A stretch of DNA of 61,608 nt. Source: Tateyamaria sp. ANG-S1 (GTDB lineage Bacteria > Pseudomonadota > Alphaproteobacteria > Rhodobacterales > Rhodobacteraceae). The notes under the pieces are model-generated. The model did no database searches and had not been told where the DNA came from. It saw only the letters and a program-made list of their open reading frames with translations. Of the stretch, positions 46,418 through 54,903 are shown in pieces (position 1 is the stretch's first letter; every line of letters begins with the position of its first letter). The DNA is taken from assembly GCF_000814025.1 (NCBI RefSeq), contig NZ_JWLL01000021.1, positions 1 to 61,608 on the forward strand, in the 5' to 3' direction. Made by a program: the position numbers and the translations under genes.

Positions 46418-46598
46418 TTGGCCTTCAAGTAATCCACAGCGATCCTGGTGGTGTTTGCTTGGATTGGATAACCTGTGAGATGATGCGGTTCCAGCTTGTA
46501 TTGCGCTGTTGTGTGTCTGACGTCAGCACCAATGGGACAGATTAGGGCGATTTGATAAGGGAGGGTTTCTAGCACATCGTAACCATCAAGGAGTGGAC

Positions 46599-47628
46599 AT
46601 GATACAGAAACCCGGAGCACGAAAGAGCCACGGCTAGAAGGTCGTCAAAGACATCCGTCGTGCGACGCGCAAACAGTACTCTGCCGAAATTCTGCCGAAG
46701 AGAAGATCAGGATCGTACTGGACGGCCTGACGGGTGAGGACAGCCTTGCTGAGCTTTGCCGCCGTGAAGGCATTGCACAGAGCCTATATTACAGTCGGTC
46801 TAAGGAATTCTTTGAAGCTGGGAAGAAGCGGCTGGCGGGCGATACGGCTCGTGCTGCGACGTCGGCGGAAGTCAAAAACCTGCATCGGGAATCCTGCGAT
46901 TTGAAAGAGGTCGTCGCTGAACAGGCCTTAAAGCTGCGGCTGCTCAAAAAAAGCATGCTCGGGAAAGGGGGCGACGACGAATGAGGTATCCCGCATCCGA
47001 GAAGCTGGAGCGCATCCGCCTCGTCGAAGGGCCGCATCTGTCGACCAAGCGCACGCTGGACAAGCTCGGCATCCCCAGGACCACCTTCTATCGCTGGTAT
47101 GACCGGTATCAGACTGGCGGTCCCGAAGCGCTTGAGGATCGCAGTCCTAAGCCGTCATGGGTCTGGAACCGCATTCCCGAGCCAATGCGTGAGAAGATTA
47201 AGGACCTGGCTTTGAAGGAAAGCGACCTGTCTCCGCGCGAGTTGGCCGTTCAGTTCACCGACGCGGAAAAGTATTTTGTGTCAGAGGCTTCGGTCTATCG
47301 CATCCTGAAGTCCAATGATCTGATCACCAGTCCGGCCTATGTAGTTCTATCCGCAGCGGACGAATTCAATGACAAGACCACGCGTTCAAACCAGCTCTGG
47401 CAGACAGACTTCACCTATTTGAAGGTCATCGGCTGGGGTTGGTTCTATCTCAGCAAGATCCTGGATGACTACAGCCGGTGCATCATCGCATGGAAGCTCT
47501 GCACGACCCTGCTCTCAGACAATGGGTCGAGTTACATCTTGGGCGAACTGGTTGACTGGCTCGAAGTTCAGAAGATGGATCACGTCCGCGGCGCCCCATA
47601 TCATCCGCAGACCCAGGGTAGGATTTGA
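46599..47628 (+). pseudogene. IS3-family element with broken orfA and internally deleted orfB
   Basis: OrfA starts at 46599 (MIQKPGARKSHG) but meets a TAG where related elements have a glutamine. It shifts frame near SAE and then continues EKIRIVLDGLTGEDSLAELCRREGIAQSLYY to the GGDDE end at 46984. OrfB starts at 46981 (MRYPASEKLERIRLVEG) and carries LWQTDFTYLKVIGWGWFYLSKILDDYSR. About 30-40 residues are then missing between WKLC and TTLLSDNGSSY, and the frame stops after PHPQTQG-type sequence, before the catalytic glutamate. The element is dead. Confidence 0.88.
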
Positions 47629-47957
47629 TCAGACAGCGCCTCGGCCCAGGGCAATTCAGATTGAAACACCGCGTGATAGCCAAAGCCTCGCGGCTTTCTG
47701 CTGCCTCAGATGCCCCATTGCGGTATCCATTGACCAAGCACATCAAGTCATCAGGTGTCCCAAGATACTGATCGATACCGTCCACGATGCATTTGGCCTC
47801 AAACGGACTGATGGCGGGCGCGATGATCAGATCTGCTAAACCGAGCGCCGCGAGTTGAGGCTTAGCGCCAGTGCGAAGAGGTTTCTCGTCGTATGGTAAA
47901 AACTATTCATAGTGAGGGGCACGACGCGTTGTGCGCTGAACTGATCAGGATAAGTGT
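47629..47957. other. Chimeric debris between IS3 and IS630 remnants
   Basis: On the minus strand a continuous frame (47902 back to 47483) reads FLPYDEKPLRTGAKPQLAALG, GLADLIIAPAISPFEAK and DGIDQYLGTPDDLM before entering the IS3 remnant. It is protein-like but not recognised. An ATG at 47910 would join it only by one base in a T-run. On the plus strand, 47914-47954 is a fragment of an XRE gene (see repeat entry). No intact gene is present. Confidence 0.4.
47914..47954 (+). repeat. 41-bp copy of the XRE gene 5' part (matches 56516-56556)
   Basis: The plus strand here matches the minus strand at 56556-56516 with one mismatch in 41 bases. In the regulator gene this encodes EGHEALCAELIRI. Sequence identity ends abruptly on both sides, so it is a short broken copy, probably left by recombination or a lost second regulator. 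Confidence 0.75.
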
Positions 47958-48713
47958 TTGTTTAAGGGAGCGAAAGCTTATTTCGAGCTAAACAACAAGC
48001 GTTTTGCAACCAAGTATCCCGCATATCCGCAGCTTCACTCTCGTGTTGGCTTAGTTCACGCCTTCAAACCGTTGAGTACAGAAGAGGCGCTGTTCGTGTT
48101 CGCGCCGCACGATACGAGTGGTACCACCCACCGGCGGATACCGAGGTTGTGCGTTGAGCCACATCGGATAGTCTTCATTGATGAAACGGCTGTGACCACG
48201 AAGATGAGCCGCCTGCGGGGGCGATCCCTGCGCGGTGCGCGGCCGGAAGCAGATGCGCCATTTACTCATTGTCGGATCCAGACATTGCTTGCTGGACTAC
48301 GCTTCGATGAACTGACCACGCCTTGGGTCTTGGATGGCCTCATGGACCGGTTCGCTACTGTGCTTGAACTAATGGTGCAAAATGGTTCATCCTTCGCCTA
48401 CATCGAGACCCAGTTCGCTCCCACTCTGCAGCCCGGCGGCGTGGTCATCATCGCCGACAACTTGTTGTGGCACAAATCTGCACGCGCTCAGGATTGCTTG
48501 AAGGCGCAGGGCAATTGGATGCTTTTCCTGCCACCACACAACCCCGATCTGAATCCCAGTGAGATGGCTTGCTCAGAACTCAACGCTCACCAGCGACAGT
48601 TCAAAGCCAGAACTCTTGACGCCTTGTTCCAATCTGTTGCCCAAACCTGTGATCTGTTCCCACCAGAACAGTGCCGCCACCGCCGCGTTGACTTTTATAT
48701 AAGTTTATTCTGA
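47958..48713 (+). pseudogene. IS630-family transposase 3' part joined to unrelated sequence
   Basis: From about 48155 the frame encodes an IS630-type DDE domain: PHRIVFIDETAVTTKMSRLRG (first Asp), GGVVIIADNLLWHKSARAQD (second Asp) and LFLPPHNPDLNPSEMACSEL (Glu). The DNA-binding N-terminus is missing, and there is an extra stretch (MDRFATVLELMVQNGSSFAYIETQ). The first 60 residues (MFKGAKAYFELNNKRF and HSRVGLVHAFKPLSTEEALFVF) are of different origin and may come from an ATPase gene, but I cannot name it. The element is non-functional. Confidence 0.75.
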
Positions 48714-48840
48714 GCCTATACTGACGCCAAATGGCTGATGGCAAGGACCGAGTACCTTCTTCTTTGTAACGCGATCGCCCTACTTTTAATGGTACAGATC
48801 CCATGGTACAAAATTCGAAAACTAGATCTCTAGGTGCGTT

Positions 48841-49680
48841 ATGACCACTCCAACTCTTCCTTTCGGAGCCAAAGACCTTACGTTGGACACCGCTGTTGCC
48901 AAGGCTGCAGGCAAGGCCCTGAATGAAAAGTACCTGGGCGCGGAACCCTACCACCACATTTGTATCGATAACTTCCTGACGCCCGAAATCCTCGATGGTG
49001 TCCGCCAAGATCTGGGCACGCTACCCGACGCCGAATCCGCCTTTGATCGCGCTCAGGAGAAGCTCAAGACATCCTACAATCCCGAACGTTTGCCCAGCTA
49101 CACTCGCAGGGTTTTCCATGCGTTGAACTCACAGCCCTTTATCCTGTTTCTGGAAGAGATGACCGGCATCGAGGGTCTGATCCCGGACCCTTATTTCATC
49201 GGTGCCGGAATCCACAAAGTGGCTAACGGCGGGCACCTTGATATCCATGCGGACTTCAATCTTCACAAGCAAATGAATGTGGAGCGTCGCCTGAACGTCC
49301 TGATTTATCTCAATAAAGGTTGGAAAGAGGAATATGGCAGCTCTTTCGAGGTATGGGACAAGGAGATGACAGGCAAGGTCGCAGGTTTTGTGCCGCACTT
49401 CAATCGGATGTGCTGTTTCTCAACCGGGTCCGACACGTTTCATGGCAATCCGGAAACCGTGAACCATCCGGACGGAGAACATCGGATGTCCATAGCGCTG
49501 TACTATTATACAGCGACCTGGGACTCGTCGCGCAAATCACACACGACAATTTTTAGACCTCGCCCGAATACGGCAGACCAAGTCGACAAGCTAGTCGCGC
49601 GGCGGGCGCACATTGAGGATGCCCTACCACCCATGCTCTATTGTCGTATTGCACACCACCTGCCCAAGATTGGGCTTTGA
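48841..49680 (+). CDS. 2-oxoglutarate/Fe(II)-dependent oxygenase
   Basis: The 279-residue product has the jelly-roll oxygenase signature: HIHAD-type metal motif in GHLDIHADFN (His136 and Asp138), the distal His201 in SDTFHGNP and Arg215 in GEHRMSIALYYY, which binds 2-oxoglutarate. It resembles prolyl-4-hydroxylase-like enzymes. It hydroxylates a substrate, which could be an EPS sugar, its lipid carrier or a protein. It is the first gene of the five-gene plus-strand run 48841-53384, and the next gene starts 9 bases after its stop. Confidence 0.87.
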   Translation: MTTPTLPFGAKDLTLDTAVAKAAGKALNEKYLGAEPYHHICIDNFLTPEILDGVRQDLGTLPDAESAFDRAQEKLKTSYNPERLPSYTRRVFHALNSQPFILFLEEMTGIEGLIPDPYFIGAGIHKVANGGHLDIHADFNLHKQMNVERRLNVLIYLNKGWKEEYGSSFEVWDKEMTGKVAGFVPHFNRMCCFSTGSDTFHGNPETVNHPDGEHRMSIALYYYTATWDSSRKSHTTIFRPRPNTADQVDKLVARRAHIEDALPPMLYCRIAHHLPKIGL

Positions 49681-49689
49681 CGCAAAACA

Positions 49690-50694
49690 ATGAGTGATGA
49701 CGCATTCGACACGGAAAGGTCGTGCGACCTGCTCGTTTCTATCATCAACTATCGAACGGTCGATCTGACGATTGCTTGCATCAAATCCGTTCTTGCAGAC
49801 TTCGAACACAGCCCAGGCTGGCCTGCGAATGGCCAAATTGTGGTTGTGGACAATGCCTCCGGCGATGGGTCGGCCGACCGTATCGCGGAGTGGATTTCGG
49901 AAGCCAGCGCACCAGTGACGTTAATCCGGTCCGCCACCAACACCGGATTTTCTGGCGGACACAATCAGGGGATCAATGCGCGTAAGGCGCACCATTATTT
50001 GGTGCTGAATTCAGACGCTGTCTTGCGCCCAGGGTTTTGCGAGCATGTCCTCAAGGCCGCGACGGCGCACCCGAAAGCAGGCCTGATTGCACCCCGTTTG
50101 GAATACGATGATGGCACACCACAGATCAGTTGCTTTCGCTTGCCCAGCCCAGCCAGTGAATTAATCCGAGGGGCCGAAACCGGCCCTATCACGCGTCTGT
50201 TCAAACGCTATGACATGCCACTTGGGACAGAGCCGACGACACAGGACATCGGTTGGTCCAGTTTCGCTTGCATTCTCTTGCGCGCCGACATGCTGGAGGA
50301 GATCGGACCTATGGACGATGGATACTTCCTTTATTTCGAGGATACCGAGTTTTGCCTGCGCGCAGGTCGTGCAGGCTGGAAGATTGCGCATACCCCAAAG
50401 GCACGAGCCGTACATTTCCGGGGCGGAAGTGCGCCTGTGAAAGCATTAGCACATGCACGCAAACGCCTACCCGCCTACTACTATGCCTCACGCAGTCGCC
50501 TGTTCTACCAAAGCTACGGCTATGCTGGCCTCTGGTTCGCAAATCTGATGTGGCATGTTGGCCGCGGCGTAGCTCGGCTTCGCGTGGTTTTTGGAAAACC
50601 TGTCCCAAACGGTGTCGAAGCAGAGGCGCGAGATATTTGGATTAACGCACTCACACCTATGCGTATCTATGATGCGACAGGTCCCCGCACATGA
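49690..50694 (+). CDS. Glycosyltransferase family 2 (rhamnosyltransferase-like)
   Basis: The 334-residue GT-A enzyme shows LVSIINYRTVDLTIACIKSV, VVVDNASGDGSADRI, the metal-binding-type VLNSDAVLRPG and the acceptor-loop region DDGYFLYFEDTEFCLRAGRAGWKI with the ED catalytic pair. It is typical of cytoplasmic inverting transferases for EPS or O-antigen rhamnose. The sugar is not known. It overlaps the following sulfotransferase by 4 bases, so the two steps are probably linked. Confidence 0.9.
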   Translation: MSDDAFDTERSCDLLVSIINYRTVDLTIACIKSVLADFEHSPGWPANGQIVVVDNASGDGSADRIAEWISEASAPVTLIRSATNTGFSGGHNQGINARKAHHYLVLNSDAVLRPGFCEHVLKAATAHPKAGLIAPRLEYDDGTPQISCFRLPSPASELIRGAETGPITRLFKRYDMPLGTEPTTQDIGWSSFACILLRADMLEEIGPMDDGYFLYFEDTEFCLRAGRAGWKIAHTPKARAVHFRGGSAPVKALAHARKRLPAYYYASRSRLFYQSYGYAGLWFANLMWHVGRGVARLRVVFGKPVPNGVEAEARDIWINALTPMRIYDATGPRT

Positions 50695-51536
50695 GGTTGC
50701 CAGACTACATCATCATCGGCGCAATGAAATGCGGCACAAGCACATTGGCGGCCCAGCTCGGTGCACAGCACCGTGTGTTCATGACGACGCCGAAGGAACC
50801 AAATTTCTTCTCGGATGACCCAGTCTTTGCGAAAGGGATTAACTGGTATCACAGCCTTTTTGACGGCGCTAAGCATGGCGATCTCAAAGGCGAAGCGAGT
50901 ACGCACTATACGAAACTGCACGATCTGCCCGACACACTGCCCCGTTTGCGCGCCACTTTTAACCATTCGCCGCGCCTGATTTATCTGATCCGCGATCCAT
51001 TGGCGCGCGCTGTATCTCACTATATTCACGAATGGACCATGGGCGTAATAACAACCGATTTGGCCTCGGCGCTCGACACACATCCCGCACTGGTCGACTA
51101 TGGTCGTTATGGTATGCAGCTCGCACCGTGGGTTGAAACCTTTGGCACGGAGGCAATCCATGTGGACACGCTCGAAGCAATGTACGCCGATCCCGCGGCA
51201 CTGATGCTCCGCATTGGTCATTTCCTCGGGCGCTCCGATTTAAGGTGGAAGGAGGACACTGGTCCCCAAAACGTTAGCTCTGAACGCCTGCAGCGCCGGG
51301 CACTGGACGGCCTTCTGATAAACAACCCGGTTGCAACAATGCTGCGCCGCAAACTCATCCCGCAAGCCCTGCGCGACAAGATCAAAGCAGGACGCCAAAT
51401 GAAAAAACGACCAGAGATCGGACCAGATCACATAGCACGGCTTAAGGCGATCTTTGCCGAAGATCGGACCATCCTTCACGCACTCCTGCCCGGACGGTCG
51501 GACCTTGATGTAGCGTATCAGGCCGTGCTGTCGTGA
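50691..51536 (+). CDS. Sulfotransferase family protein
   Basis: The 281-residue enzyme has the 5'-phosphosulfate loop IIGAMKCGTSTLAAQL (about 8-23) and the 3'-phosphate motif LIYLIRDPLARAVSHY. The heparan-type pattern KEPNFFSDDP lies between them. It transfers sulfate from PAPS, most likely to the sugar added by neighbouring transferases. It overlaps both flanking glycosyltransferase genes by 4 bases. One of three sulfotransferases in the window. Confidence 0.9.
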   Translation: MRLPDYIIIGAMKCGTSTLAAQLGAQHRVFMTTPKEPNFFSDDPVFAKGINWYHSLFDGAKHGDLKGEASTHYTKLHDLPDTLPRLRATFNHSPRLIYLIRDPLARAVSHYIHEWTMGVITTDLASALDTHPALVDYGRYGMQLAPWVETFGTEAIHVDTLEAMYADPAALMLRIGHFLGRSDLRWKEDTGPQNVSSERLQRRALDGLLINNPVATMLRRKLIPQALRDKIKAGRQMKKRPEIGPDHIARLKAIFAEDRTILHALLPGRSDLDVAYQAVLS

Positions 51537-52498
51537 CGACCCGTACCGCCACCGTCATCATCGGGCGAAACGAAGGCGCGCGTCTTGTGGCATGCTTGGC
51601 TTCGGTACCGCAGGGTATGGGTGATGTGGTGTATGTGGATAGTGGGTCAACTGACGGCTCAATTGCAGCGGCTCAAGCCGCAGGCGCGTGTGTTATACCT
51701 TTGGACATGAGCCAACCCTTCACGGCCGCGCGGGCCCGAAATGCCGGCATTACTGCGCTGAAAACCCCGCATGACTACATCCAATTCATCGACGGAGATT
51801 GTACCTTGGACCCCGAATGGGTGCCCAAGGCACATAAATTTCTCACCAATCAACCGGATGTGGCCGTGGTTTGCGGACGGCGGCGCGAACGCTTTCCCAG
51901 CCATTCTATGTACAATCGTCTGTGTGATTTCGAATGGAACACGCCGGTGGGCGAGACCAAAGCATGTGGTGGTGATGCGCTTATGCGGCTTGAAGCACTC
52001 AATGCTGTCGGCGGTTTTAATCCGTCCCTCATTGCTGGCGAAGAGCCCGAATTATGCGTGCGCTTGCGAGCCGCGGGTTGGCGCGTGTGGCGGTTGGACG
52101 CCGAAATGACGCTGCATGATGCAGCCATAACGCGCTTCGGTCAGTTTTGGCAACGTGCAAAGCGTAGTGGCCACGCTTTTGCTGAAGGGACCGTTATGCA
52201 TGGTGACCCGCCAGAGCGGCACGGCGTTGAACAAACCCGGCGCGCGCTAGTATGGGGGGCAGGGCTGCCGCTTGGCATTGTCGCAATGACCCTAATTTTC
52301 GGGCCATCGGCCTTCGCGCTCGCGCTTGTGTATCCGTTGCAGGTGGTGCGTTTGGCGATGCGCGACGGCGGCACGCGGCCGGCATGGGAACGGAGCCTTC
52401 TTTTGACCATAGGCAAGTTTGCCGAAGCCCGAGGCGCTCTGTCTTACCACATGCGGCGCTTGCGGGGCAGGCAAGCTGAATTGATTGAGTACAAATGA
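51533..52498 (+). CDS. Glycosyltransferase family 2
   Basis: The 321-residue enzyme starts with GTG (TTRTATVIIGRNEGARL) and has VVYVDSGSTDGS, the DGD-type metal site FIDGDCTLDPEW and GEEPELCVRLRAAGWRVWRL. A hydrophobic pair near 245-280 may anchor it to the membrane. It adds one sugar of the repeat unit. Its end overlaps the next gene by 14 bases. Confidence 0.9.
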   Translation: MTTRTATVIIGRNEGARLVACLASVPQGMGDVVYVDSGSTDGSIAAAQAAGACVIPLDMSQPFTAARARNAGITALKTPHDYIQFIDGDCTLDPEWVPKAHKFLTNQPDVAVVCGRRRERFPSHSMYNRLCDFEWNTPVGETKACGGDALMRLEALNAVGGFNPSLIAGEEPELCVRLRAAGWRVWRLDAEMTLHDAAITRFGQFWQRAKRSGHAFAEGTVMHGDPPERHGVEQTRRALVWGAGLPLGIVAMTLIFGPSAFALALVYPLQVVRLAMRDGGTRPAWERSLLLTIGKFAEARGALSYHMRRLRGRQAELIEYK

Positions 52499-53384
52499 CA
52501 AACCCACGCAGCAGTACATCCTAATCATTGGGGCCATGAAGTCCGGCACGACATCCTTGTTTGCGACACTGGCAAGGCACCCGAAGATCGCGCCAGCCCA
52601 CCCGAAAGAACCGGGCTATTTCGCTTTTGACGATGTGAACGCTCAGGGGCTGGACTGGTATGACAGTCTCTTCGATTTCGATCCAGACAGCCAAGCCTAT
52701 CGGCTGGACGGCAGTACGGACTACACAAAGGCACCCTTTGTCACAGGGGTCCGAGAGCGCATGGCAGCTGTACCAGGTGCGCGTTTCAAGCTGATCTACA
52801 TCATGCGCCATCCGTTGCGCCGCATTGAATCCCACGCGCGCGATGTTCAGCGCACGCGTAAGGAAATTGGTCAGTACAACTCTAAGCATGCTGACCACAG
52901 TCTCGATACAAGCGTCTCACTGCAATCTTTAGCCATGGCGCGCTATGCCGAGCAGCTTGATGTGTTTGCCGACCTGTTTGACGCGGGCGATATCTTTGTC
53001 ACCGGCCTCGAAGACCTCAAAGCCGAACCCGCGGAAACGCTAGAGCGGCTCTATCGTTTCCTGGACCTCGACTTTGAGCGCAAAGCAACGGACATAACGC
53101 GCAAGAACGTTGCCAAAGACCGCGTATCGCTCAGCTCTTCTTGGTCTGCGCTCACGTCAAACCCTTTTTTACTCAAAGTTGGAAAGTTATTTTTGTCAGA
53201 GGCGCTACAAAAGAAAATCAAAAGCCGCTTTCGGCGCAGAGTGGTCGTCGAGGGACGATTTGACCTTACTCCAGAAGAAGAAGCGACACTTCTCTCTCTG
53301 CTGAACGACGACCTGCATCGGCTTCAGACCCGCTTTGGATTTGACGTGGAACGCGTTTGGGGTATCCCGGTATCAATGTCTTGA
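52485..53384 (+). CDS. Sulfotransferase family protein
   Basis: The 299-residue enzyme starts with TTG inside the end of the GT2 gene. It has IIGAMKSGTTSLFATL (about 14-29) as PAPS loop and LIYIMRHPLRRIESHAR as the 3'-phosphate motif, plus KEPGYFAFDDVNAQGLDWYDSLF. It is homologous in layout to the 50691 gene, so the two may sulfate different positions of the repeat unit. Its 3' end overlaps the oppositely oriented Wzy-like gene by 61 bases. Confidence 0.9.
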   Translation: MSTNDKPTQQYILIIGAMKSGTTSLFATLARHPKIAPAHPKEPGYFAFDDVNAQGLDWYDSLFDFDPDSQAYRLDGSTDYTKAPFVTGVRERMAAVPGARFKLIYIMRHPLRRIESHARDVQRTRKEIGQYNSKHADHSLDTSVSLQSLAMARYAEQLDVFADLFDAGDIFVTGLEDLKAEPAETLERLYRFLDLDFERKATDITRKNVAKDRVSLSSSWSALTSNPFLLKVGKLFLSEALQKKIKSRFRRRVVVEGRFDLTPEEEATLLSLLNDDLHRLQTRFGFDVERVWGIPVSMS

Positions 53385-54802
53385 ACCACCGGCCTGGCGA
53401 ACCGCGTGTATTGTCTTGGTCCTTTGTTCTTTACCTCCTGCACGTCACTTTGCTCCGGATCAGCCTCCCGATCGAACTGCACGAACCCTGCAAGTGCACC
53501 AGCCATCAACCAACCAATCGGGCTTAGTGCCGAGTTGGGTATAAGATAAATCAGATTACCTGTCATGATAAGAGCAAGGGCCATTGTCGCAATGGGAATA
53601 TCCTTGCGTCGCCTCACGCGCATGAGTGCTAGTAAAGGAACAGTCAGAAGTGTGAAGAACGCCAGATATCCGATCCAACCGCTTTCGCCCAAGACAATGA
53701 TCCAGGTACCATCAGATGTCGAAGTGCGTTCGCCTCTATCGTTATAGATAAGACTGCGCCCCCAAGTTCCCCAACCAAAGACAGGCTTTTCCAACGCCCG
53801 AGCAAGCAGCTGATCCTCATTGTCGAGGCGGAATTGAAATGATTGTGCACGTTCTGGCGAGATGCGCTCAGTAAGCTGAGTGATTTGATCTGTAGGAGCA
53901 AAGCCAGACTGACGGATGGCTGGATACAACAGAAAGGGGATAACTATCACCCAAACGAACCTCAGCTGCCAACTTCGCGGTGCCATTATTACAATGATCA
54001 GAAGCAACGCAATCACAGTTGCAGCAAGGTTCTTGCTTATAAAGAGAACGCCAAACAGCCAGACCGCACTCAGGAAATACAGACCACGATTGTGTTGAGG
54101 ATGAGACCGTAGAAGCGCAAATGCTGCCAGTGTTACTGTAAAAAGCCAAAATCCGACCGAAAGGCCGTGACTCAGAAATACTTTCGGCCTGTATCCATCA
54201 CCCCGAATATGCTGAAGAAATGAGTGTTGATGATACCCATACACCCAGTTGTGGAGTTGTGGGCTGAACCTGACTTCGAACACCACAAGCAAACTGTAAA
54301 GTAAACCCGCTAGGACAAGAGAGACGAGAACTTTTCGATGCTGTTCTACCGTCGCGAGATGTCGTCTTGCCAATAAAAACGGTATCAGGAAGGATAGCGT
54401 TTCAACAGTCATGCCCAAAAAATCCCAGGGTCGTATTGCGGGAAGGACAACAGGGCCAACAACCACTGCCGTGCGGTTGCTCAGCATTGTGAAAGCAGGC
54501 GCCAGTAACAGTGCAATTATGGCGAGGTTGAGAATTTGACCGACCCGGCGATCCTGATTTCTCAACTTAGGTTCCTTGGATTGCTGAACCTTCCGGCGAA
54601 AGAACAGCGTGCCTAGAAGCATTCCGGCCATCAAAATAAGGGTTTTGTCCACCGGCGGTAGTCCCGGTAGATCAACTTCAAATTTCTCGGGCAAAAACAA
54701 ATAGCCTACGAGCGTGCTTATCACCAAAGCCCGCGCAAACGACATCTGTGCGAAAAAGAAAAGCGCTATAAGCGGCCAGCTCAAAATGGCCAAAAGAGGC
54801 AT
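53324..54802 (-). CDS. O-antigen ligase/Wzy-type polymerase
   Basis: The 492-residue protein has about 10-12 hydrophobic helices and one large periplasmic loop near 320-375 containing KPVFGWGTWGRSLIYNDRG and TSDGTWIIVLGESGWIGYLAFF, the Wzy_C signature (R, G-W-G-x and H/E residues). This family polymerises repeat units or ligates glycans at the periplasmic face. GGAG precedes the ATG at 54802. It is divergent from the Wzx gene (about 100 bases apart), so polymerase and flippase may share a control region. Confidence 0.87.
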   Translation of the reverse strand: MPLLAILSWPLIALFFFAQMSFARALVISTLVGYLFLPEKFEVDLPGLPPVDKTLILMAGMLLGTLFFRRKVQQSKEPKLRNQDRRVGQILNLAIIALLLAPAFTMLSNRTAVVVGPVVLPAIRPWDFLGMTVETLSFLIPFLLARRHLATVEQHRKVLVSLVLAGLLYSLLVVFEVRFSPQLHNWVYGYHQHSFLQHIRGDGYRPKVFLSHGLSVGFWLFTVTLAAFALLRSHPQHNRGLYFLSAVWLFGVLFISKNLAATVIALLLIIVIMAPRSWQLRFVWVIVIPFLLYPAIRQSGFAPTDQITQLTERISPERAQSFQFRLDNEDQLLARALEKPVFGWGTWGRSLIYNDRGERTSTSDGTWIIVLGESGWIGYLAFFTLLTVPLLALMRVRRRKDIPIATMALALIMTGNLIYLIPNSALSPIGWLMAGALAGFVQFDREADPEQSDVQEVKNKGPRQYTRFARPVVQDIDTGIPQTRSTSNPKRV

Positions 54803-54903
54803 TTTATATCTCCGAGAAGCGCTTGACGCTATGAAGCCGCCGAGTTACGAGGACGCCTGCTGGGCGCTGCTTTATTCTACCTTGCTGTCCCGATCAAAGG
54901 AAG

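Noticed and set aside
46414..46620. Minus-strand frame of 68 codons upstream of manC
   Set aside because: It starts inside the IS3 remnant, its N-terminal half is not protein-like and it matches no family. Only the last part looks faintly coding.
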